DNA from: Neocallimastix lanati (nom. inval.)
Taxonomy: Eukaryota > Neocallimastigomycota > Neocallimastigomycetes > Neocallimastigales > Neocallimastigaceae
DNA: 64,000 nt
NCBI GenBank assembly: GCA_016946835.1
Contig: JACVTC010000062.1
Span: forward strand, 877,501 to 941,500
Reading direction: 5' to 3'
Shown: one piece after another, positions 23,201 to 32,660 of the stretch
How positions within the stretch are numbered: the stretch's first letter is position 1
How the letters are laid out: each line of letters begins with the position of its first letter
Notes under the pieces: model-generated
The model's database searches: none
Seen by the model: only the letters and a program-made list of their open reading frames with translations
Told to the model about the DNA's origin: nothing
Position numbers and translations under genes: made by a program

Positions 23201-24563
23201 TAATGTAATAAGGACAATGAAAAGCAGAGCCCTTTAAATTTGTTGGAATAAAAGCCTTAATATCTTTCCCGATATTATTTGCTGTATTGATAAATTTTTC
23301 TACCATTTCATCAGCCGTAAGCGAATTGTAATGAGAATCAAGGTCATTTTCTAGGATTGAAAAATAATTATGTGATAAAATATCTGAATTTTTTGTTTTA
23401 CAAATATGAGTTGACCATTTAGAAACTTTAGTAGGCCTTATAAAACCATCGGAGAGAACTTTGTTGCAAGAAAGTAAAATAGGTTTATGATCAGAAATAC
23501 CATAAAACGAAGTACAAACCGAGGTTTTATTAATATGGGATGCCAAAGCCTCATTATAGATGACATGATCAATGCAAGATGATCTAGTACCTTTAGCATA
23601 TGTAAATTGATTACCATATAAAGGAGCAATATACCAATTAGGAAAATTATTTGAAATGTATGTTTTGATCTTCTTTAATGACATGTTAAAGTCACCAACT
23701 AGGACAGCCGGAACATTTTTTCTATTGTGAAAACGTAACCATTGAGAGAGTTCATCAAAAGCAACTAGTCTTGCTTCCTTCCATTTGCTTTGAGGGAAGT
23801 AGATATTACCAATAGTACATTTTTGATTCCAAAAAGAAGTAATATTAACTGAAATGATATATTTGTATAAAAACGGTTCTTGGAAGAAAGAGCAAGAAGA
23901 ATGAACACCAATAAAGAGTCCTCTCATACCAGGGGTTTTAGGATTAGCTTTAAGGAAAACTGAGTTGTAATATGGAATTAAAGGTGATGAAACATCTTTT
24001 GGTAGATATTTACTTTTTCCAGTTTCTTGTAGACAGATACATATAGGTTTAAAAGTAGAGTTGAGATACAAAATACTATCTCGCTTTTCAGTATTCCAAC
24101 CGTTAATATTCCAACTAACACAGAGATTAAAGAAAGAAGAATTTGAATTTAGATGGCTAGAGAAAAAATCTTTTGCCATAGGATTAAGTTCAACATCAAT
24201 GTTTTTAGATTTCCTCGACTTGTTCATTTGATTCAGTTTATTACACAAGGACCAGGTAATTTTAGCTGTTTCAGGAATTTCATCTCTTAAGAAATTTAAA
24301 ACATAGAAAAAGATGAGATCATTTTTGTATTTATTAACCCTAATAATGAAGTATGAGCCATACCTTGGAGAAAAAAGTTTTTTAACACATGGAATAATTT
24401 CATTGTAGTAAGGGATCTTACTAATAACTTGTGCCATTAGTTTTCTAGGGGACCAAGAATTAAGGTCATGAATGAAAATAAGGCTATAATTATTCATATG
24501 ATTTCCGAAGCAGTAGAAACCACGATGGAAGGGAGTAGTGTTAACAGAACTAGAAGCATCCAT
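20211..24563 (-). mobile_element. LINE copy F (family 2), full-length coding region
   Basis: 31-T tail (20211-20241), family-2 3' UTR (20242-20399), and a single uninterrupted ORF. The 5' UTR continues above 24563 to an undefined point. It is the best candidate for an active source element of copies B, D and E1. Confidence 0.92.
20400..24563 (-). CDS. Intact LINE endonuclease-reverse transcriptase polyprotein
   Basis: 1387 residues from the ATG at 24563 to the stop at 20400, with no frameshift. The APE-type endonuclease spans about residues 145-365: SWNINGWNTEKRD (150-162), CLQETG with the metal-binding Glu about 180, VGDFNM (289-294), SDHKPILL (357-364). The reverse transcriptase spans about 615-930: APGPDGIPIEFYKA (621-634), SIPKKGDLSDCSNYRGISL (675-693), RPEQFGFR (720-727), LDLKKAYDSVP (758-768), RGVRQGCPLSP (814-824), and the catalytic FADD (855-858). 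The C-terminal zinc motif SCPCCGEGNQSFEHWIFKC (1182-1200) fits C-x2-C-x8-H-x4-C, like the zf-RVT found in plant L1 elements. No separate gag-like ORF1 is seen upstream. It catalyses target-primed reverse transcription of its own mRNA. Clade assignment (L1-like, Tad or other) needs a tree. Confidence 0.95.
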   Translation of the reverse strand: MDASSSVNTTPFHRGFYCFGNHMNNYSLIFIHDLNSWSPRKLMAQVISKIPYYNEIIPCVKKLFSPRYGSYFIIRVNKYKNDLIFFYVLNFLRDEIPETAKITWSLCNKLNQMNKSRKSKNIDVELNPMAKDFFSSHLNSNSSFFNLCVSWNINGWNTEKRDSILYLNSTFKPICICLQETGKSKYLPKDVSSPLIPYYNSVFLKANPKTPGMRGLFIGVHSSCSFFQEPFLYKYIISVNITSFWNQKCTIGNIYFPQSKWKEARLVAFDELSQWLRFHNRKNVPAVLVGDFNMSLKKIKTYISNNFPNWYIAPLYGNQFTYAKGTRSSCIDHVIYNEALASHINKTSVCTSFYGISDHKPILLSCNKVLSDGFIRPTKVSKWSTHICKTKNSDILSHNYFSILENDLDSHYNSLTADEMVEKFINTANNIGKDIKAFIPTNLKGSAFHCPYYIKKLSHEKHIAFRNIKPYFNCENVDNYLEQFNKYEKLCKLIKKTKSKFRSARFKANIVKIGNYFLNKDFKNGWRCLKKMAKPSYSSTSLTCIKSKFGQDIISPSKQLDRWAEYYKDLASDPSGHSLNRNYWNHALRNISLRSTTWNINGPITIEDIKKTISSMKNNKAPGPDGIPIEFYKALFCNEELLESHPAAGKCLKLIFNKIWNGSFPKKWNSASIVSIPKKGDLSDCSNYRGISLINVGLKIISKIITDRISTYALSHNFIRPEQFGFRNREECISLFISVREICQRRKFQGKFTYLAFLDLKKAYDSVPIFNILTKLYHYGVRGKCFDFLCNLYTSSKARARFASMLSNEFPIKRGVRQGCPLSPILFNLFINDILNDCEKYGVNVGRKKCCGGLFADDVVLIAPSAKNLEKLLKKVHKWANLNEMTFGIEKCATMVIKPMNFQPPPNYSDPTFYLGKNDIPKVSSYVYLGIPFSDDLLLEHIISHMHFKVRKSLLSFTRFFSNKLIPIVYKKKVLQSFVISKVIYYSPLLGSNKSRTARIQTLINTGLFWCIGSFSKNGKTNTENNDYIRHNSTMSTYALSRDLSIPPIAGICAALQIKSFAKWSKSNCIIKDLIKSIPKMPYYSWTKESRTLYKKIKKYKCVKYDDIIERYWKSVSRFQGIKGQNYDSNKFSNNKAIIMLSLKYPQFNLGFSWIIRLRCGYKYNTTIAIRMGRVSEDCPKSCPCCGEGNQSFEHWIFKCDALASFRWNSLNFIDDLYVLFLRKIRAFNPLSSYDSISDFEDYINHYIYLFLLGGTLVLNELHFDSGEQRHLNELLFKGSSESPVPKIVGLAEFLTNAIPIISSSFELLFDRYCKISNLTKSVDVVLIRHNENTGLSSITTKGDSRPSSSINDESGESLVDTTLSILRMLLLNFISFLFDRKGKIPA

Positions 24564-25134
24564 GTTTAGAGTTAGTTGAGAAAAGAACTGACTTAATTTC
24601 TATTTAAAATGAATTGATTATAAGGATTGAATACCAAAGAATTATATATAAAATATTTAACATTTAAGTTTACTGAATATAAGAGTTAATAGTTTCACAT
24701 GAATTGTATTTCCTAAGATATATTTAAAAAACAATGTTAGTGGAAAAATTATTTATTCAATAAAATAATGTAAAATAGTAAATTTAATTTATTTTTTTTT
24801 TTTTTTTTTTTATATGTTAAAATATTGTAAAAGGATATGAAAATTAAAAAAAACCTAAAGTAAAAAATTAATATAGAGATATAAAATAACATATATAACG
24901 ATAAAAAAGTATATATATATATATAAAAAGTATAGAAAAAATATAGAAAAAATTTAAAAAATATAAGAAAAAAAACAAAAACAATATTGTTAGTAGTATA
25001 GTGTAAAAAATTCTTTTGATTGAATAATTGATTTAAAAAGCTACAGTTATGTTTTATATAAAAAGATTGAAATTGCATATAAGATTGAAAAATAATTAAG
25101 ATTTTATTATTATACTAATTGCTGAATCCCCTCA
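24564..25134. other. LINE F 5' flank, A+T-rich
   Basis: Probable 5' UTR of copy F down to an internal poly-T at about 24790-24811, then A+T-rich sequence with no recognised gene. The minus-strand ORF at 24749-25078 is Phe/Leu/Tyr low complexity and is rejected. Confidence 0.5.
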
Positions 25135-25388
25135 GAAACCATACAGCTTAGGTTCCATCATTGGGGTTGGAATTTGAAAGAAATTTACTAACAGTCCACA
25201 TCATTGGGGTAGATGAATACGATGGTTTAGCCATTTTTTTAGTAGGAGAGATAATATCTTGACCAAATTTAGATTTTATGCAAGTAGGGGAGGTAGATGA
25301 ATACGATGGTTTAGCCATTCTAAAATATCGTCATATTTTTCACATTTATATTTTTTGATTTTTTTATACAGTACTAATTTTTAAAATA
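25135..25388. repeat. Mosaic of short LINE-derived pieces
   Basis: Five short segments lie end to end, each matching a different place in the LINE cluster. 25135-25168 matches 17165-17198 exactly. 25167-25194 matches about 8855-8884 in copy A. 25209-25240 matches about 22946-22974 in copy F. 25241-25320 matches about 22890-22971 in copy F. 25321-25373 matches about 21237-21290 in copy F. It ends with TACTAATTTTTAAAAT, also found at 17214-17229. All are in the same orientation but out of order, and part of copy F is present twice. Confidence 0.8.
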
Positions 25389-25529
25389 TTTACAAATGTA
25401 AAGAAGATTTCAATTGCCAAACATTTAAAATTTGCCCATATCTTTATAATTTTTTTTTTTGCCGCAATTATTACTAACTTAAACCTTTATTTATTTATTT
25501 TTTAAATTACATAAATATTATTAGTTTCA

Positions 25530-25566
<37 letters not shown>

Positions 25567-26023
25567 ACAAATTTAATAAAATAATTAAATATTATTTGTC
25601 CAATTTTATTTTTTTATTATTTAACTTTTTTTTATTTTTATTGTTTTTATTCATATTTTTATTTACAAGAATATTATTACTTGATTTTTTAATTTTTTTT
25701 TTTTTATTTTAAAAAAATTTTTTATTTGGTTTCTTAATGTTAAATTCTTTGTTATTTAAGGGAAATTAAATACTGATGTTCGCTAAAATATCGTTTTTAA
25801 TATATATATTTTTATCTCTAATTAAAAATTTTTTCTTCCATTTTAAAAAAGAAAAAATAATTATAAATAAATAAAATAACTTAATCTTTAAATTTTTTAA
25901 GATCATTATTGTTATATATATTTGTTCTTTAATAAAAAATCTTTTTTTTTTTTTTTTTTTTTAATGAATTAATTTTTAGATAGATATATTAAATAATTAA
26001 AAAATTAAATTAATTTAATAGAT
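25389..26023. other. A+T-rich spacer
   Basis: No gene seen. Contains a 35-A run near 25531-25565 and a T run near 25942-25962. The latter probably lies in the 3' flank of the minus-strand RRM gene. Confidence 0.7.
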
Positions 26024-27197
26024 TTAGTTTTGAGTGGCTGGAGTAGTGGCTGGAGTAGTGGCTGGAGTAGTGGCTGGAGTAGTAGTAGCTTCAGCAGCAG
26101 CAGCGGCACCTTCTGGAGCAGAAGTTTCAGCTTGAACAGTAGCAACAGTAGCAGCACCTTCTGGAGAAAGTTTAAGAGTCTTAGATTTCTTAATCTTTAA
26201 AGTTTCTTGAGTAACTTCATTAACCTTTTCCTTGACTTGATTGTAGGTTTCTTGAATCTTCTTAACGGTAGTACTGTGCTTAATATTTTCAATGGTTGGT
26301 TGAGCAGCATTCTTAGCAGCAACATATCTTGGTTGAGCAGCAGTCTTAGCAGCAGTAACCTTTTCATTATTTTTAATTTCATCAATTTTAGCATTAACAG
26401 CAGCAGTAGCCTTAGCAGTCTTCTCAGTAATACCATATTTAGCATCAACTGAATCTCTAAGTTTCTTAGATTCCTCAACAATATGTTGGAACTTTTCAGT
26501 AACACCATATTTAGAATCAATAGATTTACCGATTTGTTCAGCTTGAATCATCTTATCAGCAATGAAATTGGCTAACTTACTAGTACTAGATTGAGCAGTA
26601 GCTTGTGGGGCAGCAGCTTCTGGGGCAGCAGCAGCTTCCTTAATAGATTCATCATACTTCTTAACAATAATGTTACGGTCATCAATTCTAGAATTGTTTA
26701 ATAAAACAGCAGTATCAACAGCTTTAAATTATTAATAAAAATAAAAAATAAAAAAAAATTAATTTTCATTGTTTACATAAAATACTAAATATATAATTAC
26801 ATCATTTAATACTTACAGGAAGCTAGATCAATATTAATATATTAATTAATTTAATATATAAAATAATAATTTAAAAATGTGAAAATTTTTTTTAAAAAAA
26901 ATGATAAAATAATAATTAATTTAGATTTATATGTTTATAAACAAATAAAAAAAATATGTATATCAAAATTTTTATTTATTCTTTTAAGTAATATTTTTCT
27001 ATCTTACATTTATCGAATAATAATAAAGCTTCAAAACCATTTTCAACTTCAACAATTTCATATTCAATGATGTCACCACAATATTGGAAGAAATCAACTA
27101 CCTTCTTTTCAGTAGTAGATGGAGAAATGTTTGTGACATGAACAAGATTAGCAGTTTCAGCTAAGCTAGCAGGATCAATCTTCTTAAAAGCGACCAT
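26024..27197 (-). CDS. vip1-like RRM protein with a 6-nt microexon
   Basis: Exon 1 is 27197-27008, a microexon is 26822-26817 (CTTCCT), and exon 3 is 26721-26024. Introns are 27007-26823 (GTAAGA..TAG) and 26816-26722 (GTAAGT..AAG). Spliced, the frame reads FDK-SSS-VDTAVLLNNS without a break and yields 297 residues. The RRM spans about residues 15-95: NLVHVTNISPSTTEKKVVDF (RNP2 region), EALLLFDKSSSVDTAVLLNN (weak RNP1). The rest is an Ala/Lys/Glu-rich helical region with repeated KYGITEK-type motifs, then a Thr/Ala/Pro tail with (TTPA)n repeats. The order matches fungal vip1/Bbp-like RRM proteins of poorly defined function. Three Ser codons at the splice junction and identical reading of the flanks support the model. 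Without the microexon the RRM would be cut short. Confidence 0.85.
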
Positions 27198-27371
27198 TTT
27201 TATTTATTCTAATTTTTTAGAAATTGTTAATTTGTTTGTTTGTTTATATTTTTAATGACATATAAAAATAATATAATTTAGTTCAAATATTTTTATATAA
27301 AATTTTCTAAATCTTTATAATCAATTTTTATCTCATTTTATCTATTTATTTATTTATCTTCTATATTCTAT

Positions 27372-27405
<34 letters not shown>

Positions 27406-28637
27406 ATTTTAAATTATAATATTTTTCGTTTAAATTTCTTTAAATTAAATTATATTCTACTTTCTTAAATATATATATTTATTCTACTTTTTTTTTTATT
27501 ACTATTATTATTTTTTTTATTAATTTCTCTTTGTTTACGATACTACTTCTGAGTTTATTAATTATTACTGAATATTTTCTTTATATTCCTTTTTTTTTTT
27601 TTTTAAAAAAAAAAGCATTACAAATTTTGATTACAATAAAATATAAATAATATTAATCTTTTACCTTGTTATTTAATTCTAAATAATATAAATATTTATT
27701 ATGTTTAATTATTAATAATAATTATATATTTACGATTTTAAATAAAAAAAAACTTTGTCAAAAGAAAAATAAGTCTTTATATATAAAAAAATAATAATAA
27801 TCTTTTAATAAATAGAAAAATAAAAAAAAAAAAAAGAACAAATTTTAATAAATTTAATAGTATTTAAAATTTATTTATGTAAATATAATATTTATTATTC
27901 AATTCTGTATAATATATTGATACATATATTCAATATACAGAATTTATGGAGATTATTAATTTTTTTTTCATTTTTTTTCAACATAATGTATGTGTTAATA
28001 TATGGAACTTAACAGATAATTTATCTTCAATACAAATATATATGTAAATATATTATAATATATTTATATATTATATAGAATAACATAGTCATTCTATTAG
28101 TAACCATTATATTTTTTAATTTTTTCAGCTGAAAATTTTTCGAATTTTAATTCTTCCAATATATTACAATGTTATTATTTCATATATTTATTATATTTAT
28201 TATATTGTTATATATATTTAAAATATATTAATATATATTTAAATCTAATAAAAATATTTATTTATTATATAATTTTTATAGTTAATTAATCAAAAGTAAT
28301 ATATTAAAGTTAATATTTATAATATAAATTAATATATATAAGTTTTATCAATTATATAATTAACAAAAAATTAATTTTATATATATTATTATATGAAATT
28401 GATTTAATTTTTAATCAATATAATATATTGCAATTTAACAAGTTATATTAATATTGAATAAAGTTTAAAGTTGAAATTGGCAGTTTTAAAAGTAAAAATA
28501 AAAATAAAAAAAGTATATAAAATTATAATAAATAAAATTACTTAATAAAAAATAAAGAAAAATTAATAAAAATAAATATTCATAAAAAATAAAAGAATTA
28601 TTAATAAAAAAAATATTAGTTTTTTTTTTTTTTATTA
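27198..28637. other. A+T-rich spacer
   Basis: No supportable gene. Long A run at about 27374-27402, many AT-dinucleotide stretches, and an imperfect stem at 27901-27944 (arms AATTCTGTAT / ATACAGAATT). Confidence 0.65.
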
Positions 28638-28703
28638 TTATTTCTGGTGTGTACCGCCCTTAGTTTCAGGAGCAGTGGGATTATTGAGGTAGTCACACAC
28701 TTC
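28638..28703 (-). other. Possible terminal exon of an unrecognised gene
   Basis: A short G+C-richer island encodes, on the minus strand, EVCDYLNNPTAPETKGG and then THQK and a stop at 28638. It is directly preceded by an AAG that could be a splice acceptor. I found no convincing upstream exon in the low-complexity sequence above it, so it may be a gene remnant. The family is not recognised. Confidence 0.3.
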
Positions 28704-29689
28704 CTTTTATAAAGATAAATATTAGTAAAATATAAAGAAATATTAACAAAATATAAAGAATTATTAGTGAAATATAAGGAAATATTAATAAAAAATATGA
28801 AAATAGAATTAATAATATCAGGAATACAAAAAAAATCTAAGAATACACTTTCTTTTGATTGTTCCAAATTAATTAAAATATAGCAATAAATTTTATATTT
28901 TTAATTAATAATAAAAACAATCAATGAAAATAAAGAGTTGAACGAAGGCTAAAAAAAGTATGATAAATTTTTTATTTCATCTTTTAATAAGTATTATCTA
29001 TATTCAAAAGTATTATACAATAGAATAGTAAGACACACTTTTCAATGTGTTGATTTTTGATTATTATTTATTATTTTTGATCATTATTTATTATTTCTTC
29101 TAAAATTTTAAATATCCACAAAACATATCATATGACTTTAAACATATATATATGTTTAAGGATAAACTATTATGAATATGAATTATTATTTAGATCAATT
29201 TCTAAAAGAAATTTTTTTTTTATTTTGGTTTACCCTATAATTATTCAAATTTACTACATTTCAAATAGAAATATATGATTATTAAATTTTTTTTATGTAA
29301 GTTTAGTTACATTAACCATATTAATAATACATCCATTATTCATTTTATTCTTTTTTTTTTTTTTTATTATTTTTCTTTTATTATAATATTAATGATTAAT
29401 ATGAATAACAAAAAAAAAAAAATAGTAATAAAAAGATAAATAAATTAAGATTTATGTTTTTATTATCTGTATATATTAATTTGTAAAAAGTATAAAAACT
29501 AAAAAAAAAAAAAATTTCATATGTCAATCTACTAATCTACACAAAATATTTTAAGTTACATTATATTGATTTTAGTTGATTCAATTATATTAGCAATATA
29601 TAAGACAAAATATATAAAATTAATGGATAAATTATGAGTTAATTATTTTTCCAAATATTATGTAATATATTATTTATTATTTATAATTT
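28704..29689. other. A+T-rich spacer
   Basis: Nothing recognisable apart from simple sequence and short A/T homopolymers. Confidence 0.65.
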
Positions 29690-30014
29690 ACTATTTGTTA
29701 TTTATTTTTTATTATTTATTATGTACTATTTATTATTTCTTTATTATTTATTATTTAATCCTTATTACTTATTATTTATTATTTAATTATTTATTATTTA
29801 TTATTTATTATTTTATTATTTAATCCTTATTACTTATTATTTATTATTTATTATATATCTATTATTTATTATTTATTTATTATTTATTATTTATTATTTA
29901 TTATTTATTATTTATTATTTATTATTTATTATTTATTATTTATTATTTATTATTTATTATTTATTATTAATTATTTATTATTTATTATTTATTATTTATT
30001 ATTTATTATTTATT
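29690..30014. repeat. TTATTTA minisatellite array (plus orientation)
   Basis: A tandem 7-bp unit TTATTTA with occasional interruptions (TTATTTAATCCTTATTACTTA at two places) becomes perfect over about 29875-30010. It is the reverse complement of the unit in the next array. Confidence 0.9.
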
Positions 30015-30183
30015 AATACTATAAAAAATTTTTTTTTAATAACCACTCTTTTTTATTTAAATAAATTAATTTTAATTTTACAAAAACATGAATTTTCTAA
30101 AGATGTTTAAGGGTGTTACATGCAAAAAAAAAAAAAAAAAAAAAAAGAGGCTGATTAATTATATATTAAATTTTTTGAAAATA

Positions 30184-31474
30184 TATTTATTAATAAATAA
30201 TAAATAATAAATAATTAAATAATAAATAATAAATAATAAATAATAAATAATAAATAATAAATAATAAATAATGAATAATGAATAATAAATAATTAAATAA
30301 TAAATAATAAATAATAAATAAATAATAAATAATAAATAATTAATAATAAATAAATAGTTAATAATAAATAATAAATAATTGAATAATAAATAATAAATAA
30401 TAAATAATAAATAATTGAATAATAAATAATAAATAATAAATAATAAATAATAAATAATATATAATAAATAATAAATAATAATAAATAATAAATAATAAAT
30501 AATAAATAATAAATAATAAATAATAAATAATAAATAATAAATAATAAATAATAAATAATAAATAATAAATAATAAATAATAAATAATAAATTATAAATAA
30601 TAAATAATAAATAATAAATAATAAATAATAAATAATAAATAATAGATAAATAATAAATAATAAATAATAAATAATAAATAATAAATAATAAATAATAAAT
30701 AATAAATAATAGATAAATAATAAATAATAAATAATAGATAAATAATAAATAATAAATAATAAATAATAAATAATAAATAATAAATAATAAAATAAATAAT
30801 AAATAATAAATAATAAATAATAAATAATAAATAATAAATAATAAATAATAAATAATAAATAATAAATAATAAATAATAAATAATAAATAATAAATAATAA
30901 ATAATAAATAATAAATAATAAATAATAAATAATAAATAATAATAATAAATAATAAATAATAAATAATAATATAATAAATAATAAATAATAAATAATAAAT
31001 TATAAATAATAAATAATAAATAATAAATAATAAATAATAAATAATAAATAATAGATAAATAATAAATAATAAATAATAAATAATAAATAATAGATAAATA
31101 ATAAATAATAAATAATAAATAATAAATAATAAATAATAAATAATAAATAAATAATAAATAATAAATAATAAAAATAATAATATATAATAAATAATAAATA
31201 ATAAATAATAAATAATAAATAATAAATAATAAATAATAAATAATAAATAATAAATAATAAATAATAAATAATAAATAATAAATAATAATAATAATAATAA
31301 ATAATAAATAATAAATAATAGATAAATAATAAATAATAAATAATAAATAATAAATAATAAATAATAAATAATAAATAATAGATAAATAATAAATAATAAG
31401 TAATAAATAATTAATAATAAATAATAAATAATAAATAAATAATAAATAATAAATAATAAATAATATATAATATA
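30184..31474. repeat. TAAATAA minisatellite array, about 1.3 kb
   Basis: The unit TAAATAA (reverse complement of TTATTTA) is repeated on the order of 170-180 times with scattered variants (TAGATAA, short insertions). Because 7 is not a multiple of 3 and no frame of the minus strand yields a stop, it creates two long fake ORFs of IIYYLLF heptapeptides. About 170 bp of non-repeat sequence separates it from the inverted array upstream. Confidence 0.95.
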
Positions 31475-31476
31475 TA

Positions 31477-31757
31477 ATGAGTTTGTCAAGACATATTCTT
31501 TTAAAAGACTCAAATAAAGATAAAAGTACAGAAAATTTGGAATATGTTTCTTTTAATAAGAAAAATAAAATTCTTCTCATAAAGATAAAACTAGTGATTT
31601 AAATAGTGATAAAAAATAATAATGAATGCTTTTATGAATTTAAAAAAAAAAAATATCAAAAATAGTTTCTGATGAAAGTAGTGGGGAAAACAACGAGAAT
31701 CAAATTGATGCAAGCTCTAAAAGTAATTTATTTGATAAATTAAGATTTATCAAATAA
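31477..31757 (+). pseudogene. Decayed hydrophilic coding fragment
   Basis: It begins ATG at 31477 (MSLSRHILLKDSNKDKSTEN), shifts frame near 31575 (SHKDKTSDLNSDKK), then reads KIVSDESSGENNENQIDASS to a stop at 31757-31759, which falls inside the hairpin. The composition is typical of host Ser/Asn/Lys-rich proteins. Family unknown. Confidence 0.35.
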
Positions 31758-31762
31758 ATTAC
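31723..31762. repeat. Perfect hairpin at left edge of bacterial-type insert
   Basis: 18-bp arms GTAATTTATTTGATAAAT (31723-31740) and its exact reverse complement (31745-31762) around a 4-base loop TAAG. Confidence 0.9.
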
Positions 31763-32541
31763 AATGCTTCGTATTGTGATATTATTTGCTGACACTTTCC
31801 CCTCAAAGGGAAGGCTTTATTAAGATAAATAAAGGAAAAAGTACCAATAAACTCTTGGCATAAACCTTCTTTGCTATATTAGTTGATAAACAGATCGTTT
31901 TGCGGTATTATGCAAAGTAGATTTACAAAACGGAGATGATACTATGACTAAAGACAGATTCAATTTACTTCGAAATTGATGAAAGTAATAATCATTATAA
32001 TGATTGGATGTATGCTGTTTAGCTTAACAGGATGCAGGGAAACCTCTTCTAACAGAATGCGCAGTAAACGACGACTGAATATAGCAGTGAGAATAACATC
32101 GATGATCCAGGGGATAAGAATTCACTTGATGATGGAGCCATAGATGACGACTATTGGCATGACGAAGAGCCTGACTCTACTAAAAGGCGGGTTCAGCTGA
32201 GGGCACTGTACAGTCCAAAAGGAGCAGATTCAGTGTATGAATTGTATTGCAAGGTAATTAACTTTCTCAAAAATGGTTCCCATTGTAAAGATTTAGGTAA
32301 TGTATATGATCCTGCTCTTTCGCATGCTTTTTATGATAGTGGATGATGGCAGGTGAAAAACAGAAAGAAAAAATTCACGGATACTTCAAGATACTTGGAA
32401 TAAGAGCAGTAAAGGTTGGATTTGAGGATACCGTAGAAGGTACAGATGACTATATAAGTTATCGACATGGTCTGTTAGCTTCTCAGATAAGAGAATGTGA
32501 AAACTATGCAATACAGAGCTGAATACTGCATGAACACTTCC
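31763..32541 (+). other. Bacterial-type DNA insert
   Basis: Base composition changes abruptly to much higher G+C than the flanks. The segment carries prokaryote-style signals: CGGAG eight bases before an ATG at 31944, a 12-codon leader ORF whose TGA overlaps the next ATG (TGATG at 31977-31981), and a lipoprotein signal sequence. Hairpins bound it on both sides. Upstream part 31763-31930 has no clear ORF. Most likely a transfer from a gut bacterium. Confidence 0.7.
31979..32522 (+). pseudogene. Bacterial lipoprotein-like gene, frame-broken
   Basis: It starts with a typical lipoprotein signal, MKVIIIIMIGCMLFSLTGCR, with lipobox LTGC. The frame changes near 32080 into an acidic region (DDPGDKNSLDDGAIDDDYWH, DEEPDSTKRRVQLRALYSP, VYELYCKVINFLKNGSHCKD, YDPALSHAFYDSG) ending at a TGA that overlaps an ATG at 32345. 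The last part begins MAGEKQKEKIHGYFKILGIR, contains VGFEDTVEGTDDYISYRHG, and stops at 32522. It could be one protein with two breaks or two coupled ORFs. Without a bacterial promoter context and with breaks, it is probably non-functional. I do not recognise the family. Confidence 0.55.
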
Positions 32542-32613
32542 TTTACAGTATCAATAAACTTTAATAATTAATTAATTAATATTATAAATATTAAAGTTTA
32601 TTGATACTGTAAA
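32542..32613. repeat. Perfect inverted repeat at right edge of bacterial-type insert
   Basis: 25-bp arms: 32542-32566 (TTTACAGTATCAATAAACTT, then TAATA) and its exact reverse complement 32589-32613, separated by 22 bases of AT-rich sequence. Confidence 0.92.
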
Positions 32614-32628
32614 CAATTAATAGTTTTT

Positions 32629-32660
<32 letters not shown>

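Noticed and set aside
26976-27197. Stand-alone 73-aa RRM ORF
   Set aside because: It reads through the donor GTAAGA at 27007 into the intron; the spliced model continues the RRM.
30293-31580. ORFs of about 330-400 residues made of IIYYLLF repeats
   Set aside because: Translation of the 7-bp minisatellite; no stop occurs by chance of period.
31723-32613. CRISPR or bacterial terminator interpretation of the hairpins
   Set aside because: Only one hairpin on each side, no repeat-spacer pattern, and arms are A+T-rich without a G+C stem and T-run typical of intrinsic terminators.
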